From: Pocillopora verrucosa
Lineage: Eukaryota > Cnidaria > Anthozoa > Scleractinia > Pocilloporidae
Reading direction: 5' to 3'
DNA: 64,000 nt
Assembly (NCBI RefSeq): GCF_036669915.1
Contig: NC_089322.1
Coordinates: 14,050,678-14,114,677, forward strand
The notes under the pieces are model-generated. The model ran no database searches. It was not told where the DNA came from and saw only the letters and a list, made by a program, of their open reading frames with translations. Both the position numbers and the translations under genes were made by a program. Each line of letters opens with the position of its first letter. The first letter of the stretch is position 1. Below are positions 19,808-30,310 of this stretch, one piece after another.

Positions 19808-20440
19808 ACGATTTTCGTTGATTTCCCAAATTCACTCTGTGAGTTGGACTTTTCATCATCCTCAAGCCATTCCGTCCAGTCCTTAAATTGCTTTAAAATT
19901 TTCTTAGTATAGCTAGCATTCTTCTTTTGCCCCCACCTCTCAATCGACACGTGAAAGTCTACTTAATTTTTTAGTTGTGGAGTATTACCAATTAGGAAAC
20001 TTTCCTTTGTGTTGTCACCCAATATAAATATGAAACCAGGTGCAAACTTAAGTCGCCGTTCCTCTATCTTTTAATGTAATCGACACCAAATTGATTGGAC
20101 ATCCAGCATCAACATATGTGCAATTTCGAGGAAAAGAACCAGCATTTTATTTTTCGAACAAGCCTACTCACCCTGCGGGAGGCGCAAACCCCCCTTCCCC
20201 CCCCAAAAAAAAAAAAAAAAAAGAAAAAGAAATTATCATTCTTTTACACGCTTCAAAAATTGAAGAAAAGACACGACGCTGGTTTTTATTACATCCATTC
20301 TGAAATAACTGCTGATCCTTGTAATCTGATTGGCTCTAATGGTGCGATTTATTCACAAAAAGCACCTTTTTCCTCTAAATTGCATCTTTCTCCCACTAGC
20401 AAACTAGCTGTCCATTTGCGAGTTTTCCACCGTCCGGAAC
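19808..20440. repeat. Dispersed block R2, copy 2
   Basis: This fuller version begins TTTCGTTGATTTCCC and contains TTAAGTCGCCGTTCCTCT, a C/A homopolymer tract at 20190-20222 and GTGCGATTTATTCACAAA. The overlapping short frames here run through the homopolymer and are not genes. Confidence 0.55.
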
Positions 20441-20449
20441 CTCTTATCT

Positions 20450-20653
20450 TTATCCCGAACAGTTGAGACACCAGAAGGCTGATAAAGACGAATGCAAGCA
20501 TTGCAGAACAATTGCAGGAAAGTACAGGGAGACCAATCCAAAGAAACTATCTTTGTGTTTGTATTTTGCAGGATACAAAGCCAGCGAGTAGGCCTGGAGG
20601 CCTGCTAAGACAAGGAAAAGGAATCTGCCAATGTAGACTAAGTATGAGGCCAT
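20450..20653 (-). pseudogene. Class C pseudogene C2 (truncated)
   Basis: From ATG 20653 the minus strand reads MASYLVYIGRFLFLVLAGLQ, AYSLALYPAKYKHKDSFFGL and VSLYFPAIVLQ, covering hydrophobic segments 1-2. It then runs into unrelated CLHSSLSAFWCLNCSG and a stop. Compared with C3 the deletion removes segment 3 and everything after it. The frame also stays open 66 nt upstream of the ATG (to EETRIVEKPF), as in C3. The insertion at 20864 separates it from B3. Confidence 0.6.
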
Positions 20654-20863
20654 GAGAAAGATATCCTTTTCGAAAGGTTTTTCTACGATACGCGTTTCTT
20701 CAAGAAAGTCCAATAACAAAGTTGATACTATAATAATTGCATGGAAATAAACTTTACGCCGAATTTAGGAAAGTTTCCTAGAAAGTGTAATACAACGAAA
20801 TAATCTGTTCCAAGAAAAGCAGATGTGAAAAAAAGCCAGAATCGCAGATTAAAGAAGATACAT

Positions 20864-21020
20864 ATATGTTATTTGCCGGCTGGGAGGTCCGTATGGTAAA
20901 AAACTGTGACCGAGGTCTTGAAAATACTACCCGAGGCCGTAGGCCGACGGCAGCATTTTCAAGACCGAGGTTGACAGTTTTTCACCATACGGACCGACCC
21001 TTAGCCGGTAAATAACATAT
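20864..21020. repeat. Foldback end of the 1.37-kb insertion
   Basis: ATATGTTATTTGCCGGCT, then GGTCCGTATGGT, AAAACTGTGACC and GAGGTCTTGAAAAT, is mirrored by ATTTTCAAGACCGAGGTT, ACAGTTTTTCACC, ATACGGACC and GCCGGTAAATAACATAT. The arms are about 65-70 bp. The loop contains the smaller dyad GAGGCCGTAGGCCG. Confidence 0.75.
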
Positions 21021-22230
21021 TTATTTTTTTTAAACTTGACGAGATTCCTTCCGAAAGAAGCCGAATGATTTAGGGCTGTTAATACGGCAAGATCTTCCAT
21101 AAACTGAACAACTTTTGACCGTGTAACTGGTTAAAATAGGGGTGATGCAAATTAAAGAGAGATGCCTCACCGAAGCATTTTCATTTCGGAAACGATAAAG
21201 GTGATTTAAAAGGCTTCTTAACAAACTTTGAAACATTATTTTCACAAGTACCTGTGACAATCTGACACCTGTCAATTAGAGAGCGCGTAAGAAGAAAAAA
21301 GCGAAAGAAGATTTGAAAAACAACGGAACTAGTTTGGCAAGGACTGTCACGACAATGTTTTCTTCAAAAACAGTCAATGATCTAACGGAAAGTATTATTC
21401 ACTCTGATCGACGACTCGTTCATGTTCGAAGATTTACCTCTGTTCATTAAGGAAACGGCAAGGAAAATAATTGTGAGCAAATTCAAATTTTTTAATTTGA
21501 AGTTGTGAGAGTTTACTCGTTTGTTTGCTGCAATGGCGTGTGTAAATCTGATCTTTCGTCCACAAAAACTAAATTCGAATGGCACACTCCGACGAGACAC
21601 AAGGGGATTTAAGGCAGCCTTTTCTCAATAAATTCCTTCAGTTTCTGTTGTGCAGTTTACGGTACAAATGTCCAAATTGAACGGACTTGGAAAGACTCAC
21701 CGGGAGCGTATATTTGTTGCAGAACTGAAATTAAAACTTCTCTCGCTCTTTCACTACGAACAAATTGTTTGAGAAAATTCAGATATTAAATAAATGAAAG
21801 TTTCATCGTTCAGTTAACTGTAACCAAGTACCTCACGTTTTAACTTTCTAGGTATTTTTTGCGAACGATTAAAATTAATTGCAGACGGTTTATAGGCCGC
21901 TTGTCATCGAACTTAAGGACGCTATTGCTTACACAAATTTATTCTGAAACCAATATTTTTTTGTCAACCAAAGTAATTTGAGAGAGAGAAAAGAGAGGAC
22001 TCATTAGTTATTTATCGGCTTGAGGTAGTGGCTGATGTGTTTGCTTAAAAATACCACCCAGCCGGAAAACGAGATATATTTATGAAAAATGGTAACGAAA
22101 GTTGGGATGTTCTCAGCGACTCACGAAAGCGTTACCGAGGCCCATGGGCAGAGATAAGACTGAAAATACTGACCGGGTAAAGAACCAATCAGATTGCAGG
22201 ATTTGTTACCGTGCCCTCTGAAAAAAAAAA
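20864..22230. mobile_element. 1.37-kb insertion with foldback left end and A-rich right end, copy 1
   Basis: Other class C/B intergenic regions run GAAGCTACATAGGAATAT without a break. Here the same site is split at CAT/AGG by 1.37 kb. The left 157 bp is an inverted repeat and the right end is GTGCCCTCTG plus an A run of varying length in the two copies. No ORF spans it. It resembles a nonautonomous element, and the class is unclear. The sister copy at 58838-60188 arose through SD2. Confidence 0.55.
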
Positions 22231-22457
22231 TAGGAATATTAAGTCTCCAGCAGTGACCAAACTACGTATGAAATCAGTATGTGCATTTAAACTTCTGGAA
22301 TATTCGGGTAATTCATTTTTGCATCATTTTCACAGGATAGATGCGGCGTTTCCTCATTCGCTGCTTAGTTTTTCTTACAATATTACGATATCAATTGCTA
22401 TTGCAGTAGTCAACACAATTTGCTTCTTCCAGTTTCAGACAGCCGTCAGACATAATT
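22231..22457 (+). promoter_or_regulatory. Conserved 5' module of B3
   Basis: TAGGAATATTAAGTCTCC, then GGAATATTCGGGTAATTC, a CTTCTTCCAG tract and CATAATT directly before the ATG. The TATA-like run of B1 and B2 is weakened here. Confidence 0.5.
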
Positions 22458-23366
22458 ATGGCTTCGTTTTTAACATTTCTCGGAAGATTGGCTTTCTTCG
22501 GTCTGATAATTACACAGAGCGTGTTTCTATCTGCTTATCTCGCGAAGTATGAAGGCAAATCCAATTGGTATTTCATGGCCTTTTCCTTTGGTCCAGCAGT
22601 TTTTGCTTGGATTCTTCGTCTATGGTTAAAATCGCTGTGCCTTCGTTGGCTCTTTCGAATTTGGGGTATGTATGTTATGGCTTTGGTTGTAAACATTGCA
22701 ATGGTAGTAGTACTCGTCGGAGATAGAATCAGCAAGACCGAGTTTTTTAGTCCAAATGCATTGAAGGCGATTCTGTGCATTACACCAATTCTTTTACTAC
22801 TGTTGCTAAACACAGGCGATCTCAATGATTCACACGGAAATTATAAAGAAACAGAGATTTTTTCCTATCTGTGTCTTCCCATGACCGTCGATCTGTTCGA
22901 TGGAGTCGAGATGATAGATATCGTGTTAGAAGCAAGAGAGTGCGACTTTGAAATACCCAAAGCATTCAGTACAGCAATTATCGCGTTGGCTTGCTTCGGT
23001 TTTATCGTGTTGGTATCTCCCTGGCACATGGCAGAAATTAAAATCACCCCTGATGAGGCGAAGATTCGTTTCCACACCCAATGGTATCGCAATATTGTTC
23101 AAATAGTTTGCGTAAATGTACCTTTCTTGGTCTTTCGTACGGTGGTGTTCTCTGTGTTTGGCAAAGACGAGTCCATCTTCATTGCCAAGAATGGCATAGG
23201 AATAGTACTTTCCATTATGGAAATTCGTAATCCACGCCATTCACGTCGTGTTAGACAAGGAGACCAAGGACAGCAAGGAGACCAAGGACAGCAAGGAGAC
23301 CAAGGACACCAAGGAGACCAAGGACAGCAAGGACACCAAGGAGACCAAGAACAGCAAGGAGACTAA
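22458..23366 (+). CDS. Class B multi-pass membrane protein with GDQ/GQQ tail (B3)
   Basis: This intact frame of 302 aa has a membrane body of residues 1-265 with the usual seven hydrophobic segments. The loop at 120-124 is GDLND, the core VDLFDGVEMIDIVLEARE is at 144-161, and FGKDESIFIAKNG is at about 234-246. The tail from 268 alternates GDQ with GQQ and GHQ and stops at TAA (GGAGACTAA) inside the repeat. Repeat units continue in frame beyond it and later encode VCSCSCSL, the same end that B5 still uses. The stop therefore looks secondary, shortening the tail without touching the body. It has AATAAA at 23856-23861. Its SD2 sister is B6. Confidence 0.83.
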   Translation: MASFLTFLGRLAFFGLIITQSVFLSAYLAKYEGKSNWYFMAFSFGPAVFAWILRLWLKSLCLRWLFRIWGMYVMALVVNIAMVVVLVGDRISKTEFFSPNALKAILCITPILLLLLLNTGDLNDSHGNYKETEIFSYLCLPMTVDLFDGVEMIDIVLEARECDFEIPKAFSTAIIALACFGFIVLVSPWHMAEIKITPDEAKIRFHTQWYRNIVQIVCVNVPFLVFRTVVFSVFGKDESIFIAKNGIGIVLSIMEIRNPRHSRRVRQGDQGQQGDQGQQGDQGHQGDQGQQGHQGDQEQQGD

Positions 23367-23420
23367 GGAGACCAATAGCGCCAAGGACACCAAGGGGATC
23401 AGGGAGACCAAGTAGACCAA
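23259..23420 (+). repeat. 9-bp minisatellite at and beyond the B3 stop
   Basis: GACCAAGGA and CAGCAAGGA units alternate, giving an 18-bp higher-order period. The array runs about 55 bp past the stop codon, into GTAGACCAAG. Confidence 0.8.
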
Positions 23421-23977
23421 GTTTGTAGCTGTAGCTGTAGTTTGTAGCTCCTCAATTTTATGTTAAGATCTCAAAATGCACTCTTGTTTTTTTATTACAT
23501 TTTGCAAGCAACAAATTCCAATTTTAATCAGTCTCTTGTAACCTGATGTGAGTAGACTGCATTTTGTTTCGTCTATGGTTTTTTCGGTTCTTCAGACTGT
23601 ATATAGAGCTTACAATTAATATTTTCATGTGTTCCTACTATATCTTATATAGTTCAGTTTACTGTGTTGTATCCAGTCGTATATATATGATAGAAAAGAT
23701 TTTTGAATCGCAGGGCTTGTGAATTGCACTGAAATGGCAATTAATTTTTGTATCAGGTGTACCTAGATGACTGCCTTAATTCTTTTTCTTCCTTTGATAA
23801 TGGAACTATACTCTACACGTATCAGCGACGATTAGGAAAGTGAATTACACATGTAAATAAATTCACATTTACGCAAAGAAGTTCTGTGAGGTTCACTCTT
23901 TTCCAGAGAACTTGAAGTCTTATATCAGTTGATGGACAATCTACATCAAAGGAAAACATGAAAAACTATCTTTGTTT

Positions 23978-24255
23978 TGGATTTTTCAGTGTTAGCCTCC
24001 ATAATCCTAGAAAATTCCCACAAACTACCTTGGATTGAGAATGGCGAAGGTTTTGCCGTTCATTCATCTAACCTGACCGAGTGGCGTGAAAGGCGAGTGA
24101 CGTGTCAGCTGCTGATTGGCGACAACAAATACACGTGAAAAAATATGGTATTTTTTCACGTGTTTTGTTACAGGATTTCTCGGGGCAGGAAATCTTTTTA
24201 TAACACCGTAGTTTGTATGATAAATTAAGTTATCAACCAACCAATCAATTTACAA
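23978..24255 (-). pseudogene. R1 copy 2: 5' end only
   Basis: Only MEANTEKS remains of the exon, read from 24002 on the minus strand, before a junction with class B 3' flank. The upstream part survives, including the dyad ACACGTGAAAAAATA at 24131-24145, whose exact reverse complement lies at 24149-24163. This is the best-preserved copy of the hairpin. Confidence 0.45.
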
Positions 24256-24370
24256 CTCCTGTGAGACAGCTGTTTTTTTTTTCTGACAGCCTGAATGCTC
24301 ACTGCCAAGCCACTTCAGCTGGCTCATGATAGAAAACTAGAAACTAAAACTAAAACAGAAAACTAGACAG

Positions 24371-24609
24371 AAACTAAACTCACAGAAAAGGGGCCGAGAT
24401 TCGTTTCCATACCACATTGTACCGCAATATTGTACAAATAGTTTGCATAAATGTACCATTCTTGGTTATTCGTGCGGTGGTGTTCTTTATGTTTGGGAAA
24501 GATGAGTTCATCTTAAGTGCTAAGAATGGCATAGCAATAGTACTTTCTGTTTTGGAAATTCATAATCTATACAGTTTACGCCGGGTTGGACCGATACCAA
24601 GTAGTTTAG
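24371..24609 (+). pseudogene. Class B 3' fragment
   Basis: This begins ETKLTEKGP; after a 1-nt deletion relative to B3 it reads LYRNIVQIVCINVPFLVIRA, then FMFGKDEFILSAKNG and VLEIHNLYSLRRVG. It corresponds to the last third of the protein. The tail is a single ACCAAGTAGTTTAG with no array, like B1. The sequence to its left is shared with 63725-63830. The usual AATAAA is mutated in its 3' flank (GAATGAATTC). Confidence 0.65.
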
Positions 24610-25218
24610 AGAATAAGTACATTTTTGTAGCTCCTCGATTTCATGTTAAGATCTCAAAATGCACTATTAATTTTGTCTTACATTTTGCAAGCAACAAACT
24701 CCCATTGAAATCAGTCTCCTGTAACCTATTGTGAGTAGACTATTTTTTGTTTGCTCTATAGTTTAATTTTTTTGGCTCTGCAAATTGTACTTAGAGTTTA
24801 CAATGAATTTTTTCATGTGTCCCAAATCTATCTTTTATAGAACAGTTTATTGTGTTGTATCCAGTCGTATGTATGTGATAGAAAGGATTTTTGAACTGTA
24901 CGGTTTGTGAATTGCGCTGAAATGACAGTTAATTTTTGTATTAGGTGTATCTAGATGATTATGACTTAATTATTTTTCTTCTCTTGAATAATTGAACTGT
25001 CTTCTACATGTATCAGCCCCGATTAGGAAAGTGAATTGGACATGTGAATGAATTCACATTTATGCAAAGAAGTTGTGTGAGGTTCACTCTTTTCAAGAGA
25101 GCCTGAGATCTTGTATCAGTTGATGGACAATATCATTAATCCATATCAAAGAAAAACATGAAAAACCATCTTTATCACGAAAAGTAAGAAAATACAAAAG
25201 AAAAAAAATTAGGGAAAA
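24610..25218. other. 3' flank of the class B fragment
   Basis: A diverged copy of the conserved class B 3' flank (compare 5727-6240 and 23430-23960). It contains no gene. Confidence 0.5.
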
Positions 25219-26290
25219 GGAAAATTGGAGTTTTGAAAAGAATGCTCCCTAGGGATCCGGTTTATTTACATTTAGTTTTAAGCAATATCAAACAAAAATT
25301 TTCAGGTTTTAAAACACTCAAATGACTTAGAGCACCCCACCAATTATTTATAACATCATGTATTATTTTGTTTATCATATAAACACAATAGCCCTTTACT
25401 GACGAGAAAAGCCGACTTTATCAATGAATGAAAATCAAGAAATCCACAATTCCCCAATAAAAATTGCACAGTGGGTTGGTTACAAGGCTCAAGATGGAAA
25501 AATGTGTTAAATCATGATTACAAAAACAATTATGGACGTAATTTTTAATTTGAAAAAATCTCATTCATCGATTTCGTCCTTACCGACAAAAGAAATCTTT
25601 TAGATTTCAGGTTTTTAAAACACTCAAATGAGTGAAAGCACCCCACCAATTATTTATAAAATCAGGTATTATTTTGTCTATCTTATAAACACAATAGCCC
25701 TTTACTGAAGAGAAAAGCCGACTTTATTAGTGAATTAAAATAAAGAAATCGACAAGTCGCCAATAGAAATCGCACAGTGGGTTGATGCCATGGCTCAAGA
25801 TGGAAAAATACGTTGAGTCATGATTACAAAAATAATTATGGGCGTAATTTTCAATGTACAAAATTCTTATTCATCGACTTTGTCGTTACCGACAGAAGAA
25901 ATCTTTCTGGTAAATGGCCCCATCGGCCCATGGCAAATCTTCCAGTCGTCGATTTTCGCTCACAGCCGCGTGAAATGCTGTTACTTTCGGTTTTTCATTC
26001 CCTTCTCAGAAAGTTTGAACGTCACTGGCTGTAAGTGATACGGATATTTCAGTGTTAGCCGCCATGATCCGAGGAAATTCCCACAAACTACCTTGGATTG
26101 AGAATGGCGAAGGCTTTGCCGTTCATTCATCTGACCTGACCGAGTGGCGCAAAAGGCAAGTGACGTGTCAGCAGCTGATTGGGGATTTCAAATACACGTG
26201 AAAAAAATATAGTATTTTTTTCACTTGTTTTGTTACGACATTTCTTGGAGCTGGAAATCAAACGGTGAAATGTTAAACAAACTAGAAAAA
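25219..26290 (-). pseudogene. R1 copy 3, internally duplicated
   Basis: The downstream half occurs twice in tandem (25219-25605 and 25606-25800), followed by one exon copy with its ATG at 26065. The exon keeps MAANTEKS-type sequence but is shortened near the splice-like CCCTTCTCAG on the plus strand. The CACGTG hairpin at 26194-26227 has a mutated right arm (CACTTG). Confidence 0.45.
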
Positions 26291-26376
26291 TACATAACTG
26301 TGCAAAAGAACTTAAAGTTGTCGCATGTGTGATCTCGCGTTTGATTGAAGAGTTCAGTGTCTCTGGGCTCCTAGAC

Positions 26377-26756
26377 GGGCCTGAATTTTTTTCAGGTCCT
26401 ATTTACAACTACTAGTTTCAGTAGTGTTCTTAGCTGCGAGGATCTTCTAATTTCATCTCTCCACCGCAGTGCAAATATGTGAATTTTCATATATCTAAAT
26501 TCTTCATTCACTTGGATGTTTATTTGTACCCAATTCATTGACCAGCTCCCAGTTGGCTTGTTAGCTCAATTGGTAGAGCGCTGCACTGGTATCGCAGAGG
26601 TCATGGGTTCAAATCCCGTACGGGCCGGATTTTTTTTCAGGTCCTATTTACAACTACTAGTTTCAGTAGTGTTCTTAGCTGCGAGGATCTTCTAATTTCA
26701 TCTCTCCACTGCAGTGCAAATATGTGAATTTTCATATATCTAAATTCTTCATTCAC
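26377..26756 (+). mobile_element. tRNA-derived SINE-like element, tandem form
   Basis: The order is tail (26377-26515), leader ending CCAGCTCCCAGTT, tRNA-like head, and tail again (26627-26756). The two tails of about 135 bp are nearly identical, including TCAGTAGTGTTCTTAGCTGC. It is the same family as 1728-2013 by the shared leader and the GCCTGAA/TTCAGG stem. It replaces the 3' end of pseudogene D2: the D1 equivalent CTAGAC..CACTGAAAAATC is interrupted exactly here. Confidence 0.65.
26555..26627 (+). tRNA. tRNA-like head (nominal anticodon GGT, Thr), probably SINE-derived
   Basis: Cloverleaf GGCTTGT/ACGGGCC with two G-T pairs in the acceptor stem, D stem GCTC/GAGC, T loop TTCAAAT. The anticodon loop is CT-GGT-AT, with T at position 33, and the 31:39 pair is mismatched. 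Thr-GGT is unusual in eukaryotes, which use AGT. The sequence is otherwise almost identical to the GAT copy at 1852-1923, so the anticodon change fits neutral drift in a retroposon. Confidence 0.5.
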
Positions 26757-27458
26757 TGAAAAATCTCCAAAATCCAATGAATGATCAAAATGCCATTTTT
26801 GGCAATGAAAATTGATGCATCTCTCTTGAACTTAAAGCACAGAGCCAATCGAAGGCCTAAAAACACAAAATTAGCAAGTAAAAACTGAAAGGTGATACCG
26901 ATGATGGCTGATTATTTGTAAATAGACTTGTCCAAAATCTTGTTCTCAACTAATTGAAAATGCGAAAGCATAAAACTTATGCAAACGAAGGTAATGATAG
27001 CTTCCTCAAAGCGCTTGGGAATGCCAAGGTCATTTACCTCCGGAATAACTTGCAGCATTTCAATTCCGTCGAAAAGATCTAATGTTATTTGGAAGACCAG
27101 CTTTAATAAGAGCTCTCTGTCTTCACTTTTCGTTTCAAATGTGTTAAGCCACAGCAACAAAAGGAGCGGAATTAGGCAAAGTGTCATCTTCAAGAATTCC
27201 GGGCCAAATTAAAGAACAAATCCTTTTCGCTTCTGTCTTTGATTCGCCCAAATATGACTCCAATTATGGCACTAAAGCAAGCCATACGTACAGATCCCAA
27301 ACGGAAGGTACCCAAGTGATGTGGTTGTCATTGCACACAACGATAAACCAGAGAGTAAAGGATGGGATGTAGAGAGAAGAAAAGTATACTAGCCGTTTTG
27401 ATTTTCGTAGCGTGTTGGATACGAAGCGAAGGAGGCAAGCCAACAACGATTGAGACAT
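26757..27458 (-). pseudogene. Class D pseudogene D2
   Basis: From ATG 27458 the minus strand reads MSQSLLACLL and then suffers a deletion that removes most of hydrophobic segment 1. Frames then alternate: SSLYIPSFTLWFIVVCNDNH with ITWVPSVWDLYVWLALVP (27264-27410), and MKMTLCLIPLLLLLWLNTFE through LDLFDGIEMLQVIPEVND to LVENKILDKSIYK (26912-27193). At least three shifts or deletions separate it from D1. The final CCKD and stop are replaced by the SINE junction. Confidence 0.75.
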
Positions 27459-28060
27459 TTTAAGACTCAAATTGCTCTTGTTGTGGTAGACTTAAGAGGA
27501 CTGCTCAGACACTGAAAAACTCCGTTCACCCCGTAATGAGGACTTTACATTGATAATCAATCTAAATATGCGTCATTAGAACAAATTTCTTCTATTTCTC
27601 AGGAAAAAAAATTATCAAAGACTAACGGATCTCAAGTTTTCCTGGAAAGCCTCCTGTTTATGTACCCAATTATCCAAGATGCTACCGTTTCTGTCTCGGC
27701 AAACACGGGTAACAAAATTACTAACTAATGAGGTCGTTAACATGCATATTATGCATCGATGTATCTTTGCTCCTAAACACGTCTTTCAAACTTAGATCGA
27801 TACAACTGCATGTTTCTCAAAGTAAAGCAGAAATGAGTTTGCCCGCCAATACAGACAGTTATTTCTTCTACTTTCTTATTTAACATTATCACTACTCAAC
27901 CAACATTGTTAGTTGACAAAGAAAGGCAGGGATCAGGTAACGGACTAAAAGGCACCCAACTTACAGCAAGACATGCAAAATAAAGCAGCTTCTTACAGTA
28001 AACTGTGGCTTAGATAACAATAGAAAAAATCATCAGGCGATAGTCACGATTTTTGGTAAA
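27459..28060. repeat. 5' flank of D2, duplicate of 7765-8300
   Basis: Collinear noncoding match to the D1 flank. The TATAAA seen upstream of D1 is changed here. Confidence 0.55.
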
Positions 28061-28104
28061 AAATGCACGATATATGACTTGGCTTGTTCTTCAATTTCGT
28101 CCCT

Positions 28105-28720
28105 TAGTGTTTCGTTTCATTTCCCAAATTCCCTTTGTGAGTTGCACCTTTCACCTTCCTCAAGCCACCCCGTCTATTCTTTAAATTGCTTTAAAAAGTT
28201 CTTAGTCTAAGTGCCATTCTTCTTCTGCCCCCACCTCACAATCGATATGTTTACTTAATTAAATGAATAAATTAGTTACTACTTAATTTTAGTCAGTGGA
28301 GTAATTAGGAAATTATCCCTCGTGTTGCCGCCCAAAGTAATTATGAAACCAGATACAAACTTAAGTCGGCGTTCCTCAATCTTTTATTGTAATCGTCACC
28401 AAATTGATCGGACATCCATGATCAACTTTTGTGCTACCACACAGAAACATCTAGGCAATTTCGAGGAAAAGAACAGGCGGCTTTATTTTTCGAATGGGCC
28501 TTCTGGTCCTGCCGGAGGCACAGAAACCATAAAAAAAAGGATCAACATACCTTTACATGTTTCAAAAATGGGGAAAAAAGACACCACACTAGTTTTATTA
28601 CATCGATTTTGAAATCACTGGTGATCCTTGTAATCTGATTGGCTCTTATCGGTGCGATTTATTTACAAAAAGCACCCTTTTTTCTCTAAATTGCATCTTT
28701 CTCCCACCCAATGAAATTGA
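28105..28720. repeat. Dispersed block R2, copy 3
   Basis: Begins CGTTTCATTTCCCAAATTCC and contains TTAAGTCGGCGTTCCTCA and GTGCGATTTATTTACAAAAA. The open frames at 28322-28638 differ from those in other copies, so no gene is called. Confidence 0.55.
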
Positions 28721-29390
28721 AAAACGGCTTTTGCAGCCTTTTGAAGACCACCTCACTACTGGATCAAAAACGCATTTTTACAGACTAAAATGTCCTATTT
28801 CTGAAAGCCTTAATTTTGCCATCTCAAAATGGATGTAATAAAGTGGTGTCTAAACTCGTGCCTCGTGCCGCACACTTCTTTGATTTTGAAATCACTCATA
28901 TGCGCATATGATTTCAGACCTAATAACACATGTAATAATGTCAAGAAAATTCTGTGAAGCGGATAGGTCACGAAGGTGCTTACATTCGTGTGGAGCTTTT
29001 GAATATACTCGCCTTTTTCCGATTTGGGTGACTTTACGGTCACCATGCACCACCCGACGAAAATCATTAGCTATTGCAGCATTGGTTCATTGGGAATTTT
29101 CACGGCCAAATTTAGCGGTGAAGATGTATTTGATTAGATGTTCACAACCGTCCATAACTGTTCCTTTCCTTAGCATCTAGTGACAAACTCAGCGTTAGCT
29201 TATAACGAACGGGTTATGCAGATTCACTCTAATGGATGAGTACATATGTTGAAAACTACTATAAAAAAAAAAAAAAAACTTAGGTAACACTTCCTCTTCC
29301 ATTAAAAGACGAACATCAATTAAATTAAATTTTCCCGATCACAGGCACCATACAGATTACTCAAAATCTAGCTTACTAATCGCCATGGCT
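28721..29390. other. Spacer partly shared with 57640-58130
   Basis: The first 330 bp (TTTTGAAGACCACCTCACTAC to the GTCACCATGCACC region) recur at 57650-58020. From 29060 to 29330 it is unique in the window. No gene is seen; an A run lies at 29264-29278. Confidence 0.45.
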
Positions 29391-29864
29391 CTATTTATTC
29401 TCTTCGATAATGACCAGCTTTTCCACTCCATCGAAGAGATCCAACGTCATTCGGAGAGACAACTGCCAGATCAGGTCTCGGTAGACGATGCAATCCCTTC
29501 CCGTACTTGAAAGCAACGAAATAATTACCAGGGCACGGCAAAGCGTCGTCTTTAGAATGTTTGGACCGAAGAATTAAGCTTTGTCAAGATTATCTTTAAT
29601 CGGTTTGTCACCTCCAAATATGATCTTAACGAAGATTACGTAACCAACGATATAGCGCGTCCAAACAGCTAATAACAATTGTAATTTCTTGTAGTCGAAC
29701 ATGATGTAAAGCCTTAGAACAATTGCAGAAGCGTACAGGGCGACCAATCCATAGAAACCATCTTTTTGTTTGTATTTTGCAAGATACAAAGCCAGCGAGT
29801 AGGCCTGGAGGCCTGCTAAGACGAAGAAAAGGAATCTACCAATGTAGACTAAGCATGAGGCCAT
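29391..29864 (-). pseudogene. Class C pseudogene C3, the longest class C relic
   Basis: From ATG 29864 the minus strand reads MASCLVYIGRFLFFVLAGLQ, AYSLALYLAKYKQKDGFYGL, AIVLRLYIMFDYKKLQLLLA and VWTRYIVGYVIFVKIIFGGD, ending at a stop after NLDKA. In another frame it continues GPNILKTTLCRALVIISLLS, then LSLRMTLDLFDGVEKLVIIE and a stop after EENK. It thus shows segments 1-4 and the family core, with at least one frameshift and no C terminus. It lies head-to-head with B4, with 446 bp between the starts. It defines what class C looked like. Confidence 0.7.
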
Positions 29865-30310
29865 GAGAAAGATATCCTTTTTGAAAGGTTTTTCTACGAT
29901 AAGCGTTTCTTCAAGAAAGTCCAATAACAAAGTTGATGCTAAAATAATTGCATCGAAATAAACTCTACGCCGATTTCAAGAAAGTTTTCTTGAAAGTGCA
30001 ATACAGTGAAGTAATCTATTCCGAGAAAAGCAGATGTGAACAAATACAAATAAAAAGCCAGAATCGCTGATTAAGGAAGCTACATAGGAATATCAAGTCT
30101 TCAGCAGCGACCAAATTACGTATGCAATCAGTCTGTGCATTTAAACTTCTGTTATATTCGGGTAATTCATTCTTGCATCATTTGATCAGGATAGATGAGG
30201 CGTTTCCTCATTCACTGCGAAGTTTTTCTTACAAATGTACAGTATCAATTACTATTGCAGTAGTCAACACAATTTGCTTCTTCTAGTTTCAAACAGCTGT
30301 CAGACATAAT
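29865..30310. promoter_or_regulatory. Divergent C3/B4 intergenic region
   Basis: The class B module begins at 30084 (TAGGAATATCAAGTCTTC), with the CTTCTTCTAG tract and CATAAT before the ATG. The C-proximal half contains GAAACGCTTATCGTAG on the plus strand and a conserved CAGAATCGCTGATTAA near 30060. Confidence 0.45.

Larger units (their letters stand above)
19518..23960. repeat. Segmental duplication SD2, copy a
   Basis: Collinear with 56743-61920: class A-type upstream remnant with kappaB-like site, D relic, R2 block, C relic, 1.37-kb insertion, class B module, class B gene and 3' flank. Copy a lacks about 740 bp present in copy b (57637-58375), joined at about 20399. Both copies carry the same insertion, so the duplication is younger than it. 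Confidence 0.75.

Noticed and set aside
20091-20466. Overlapping plus-strand frames through C/A homopolymers (also 57239-57646)
   Set aside because: They run through poly-C/poly-A and shift with tract length between copies. They are repeat-derived.
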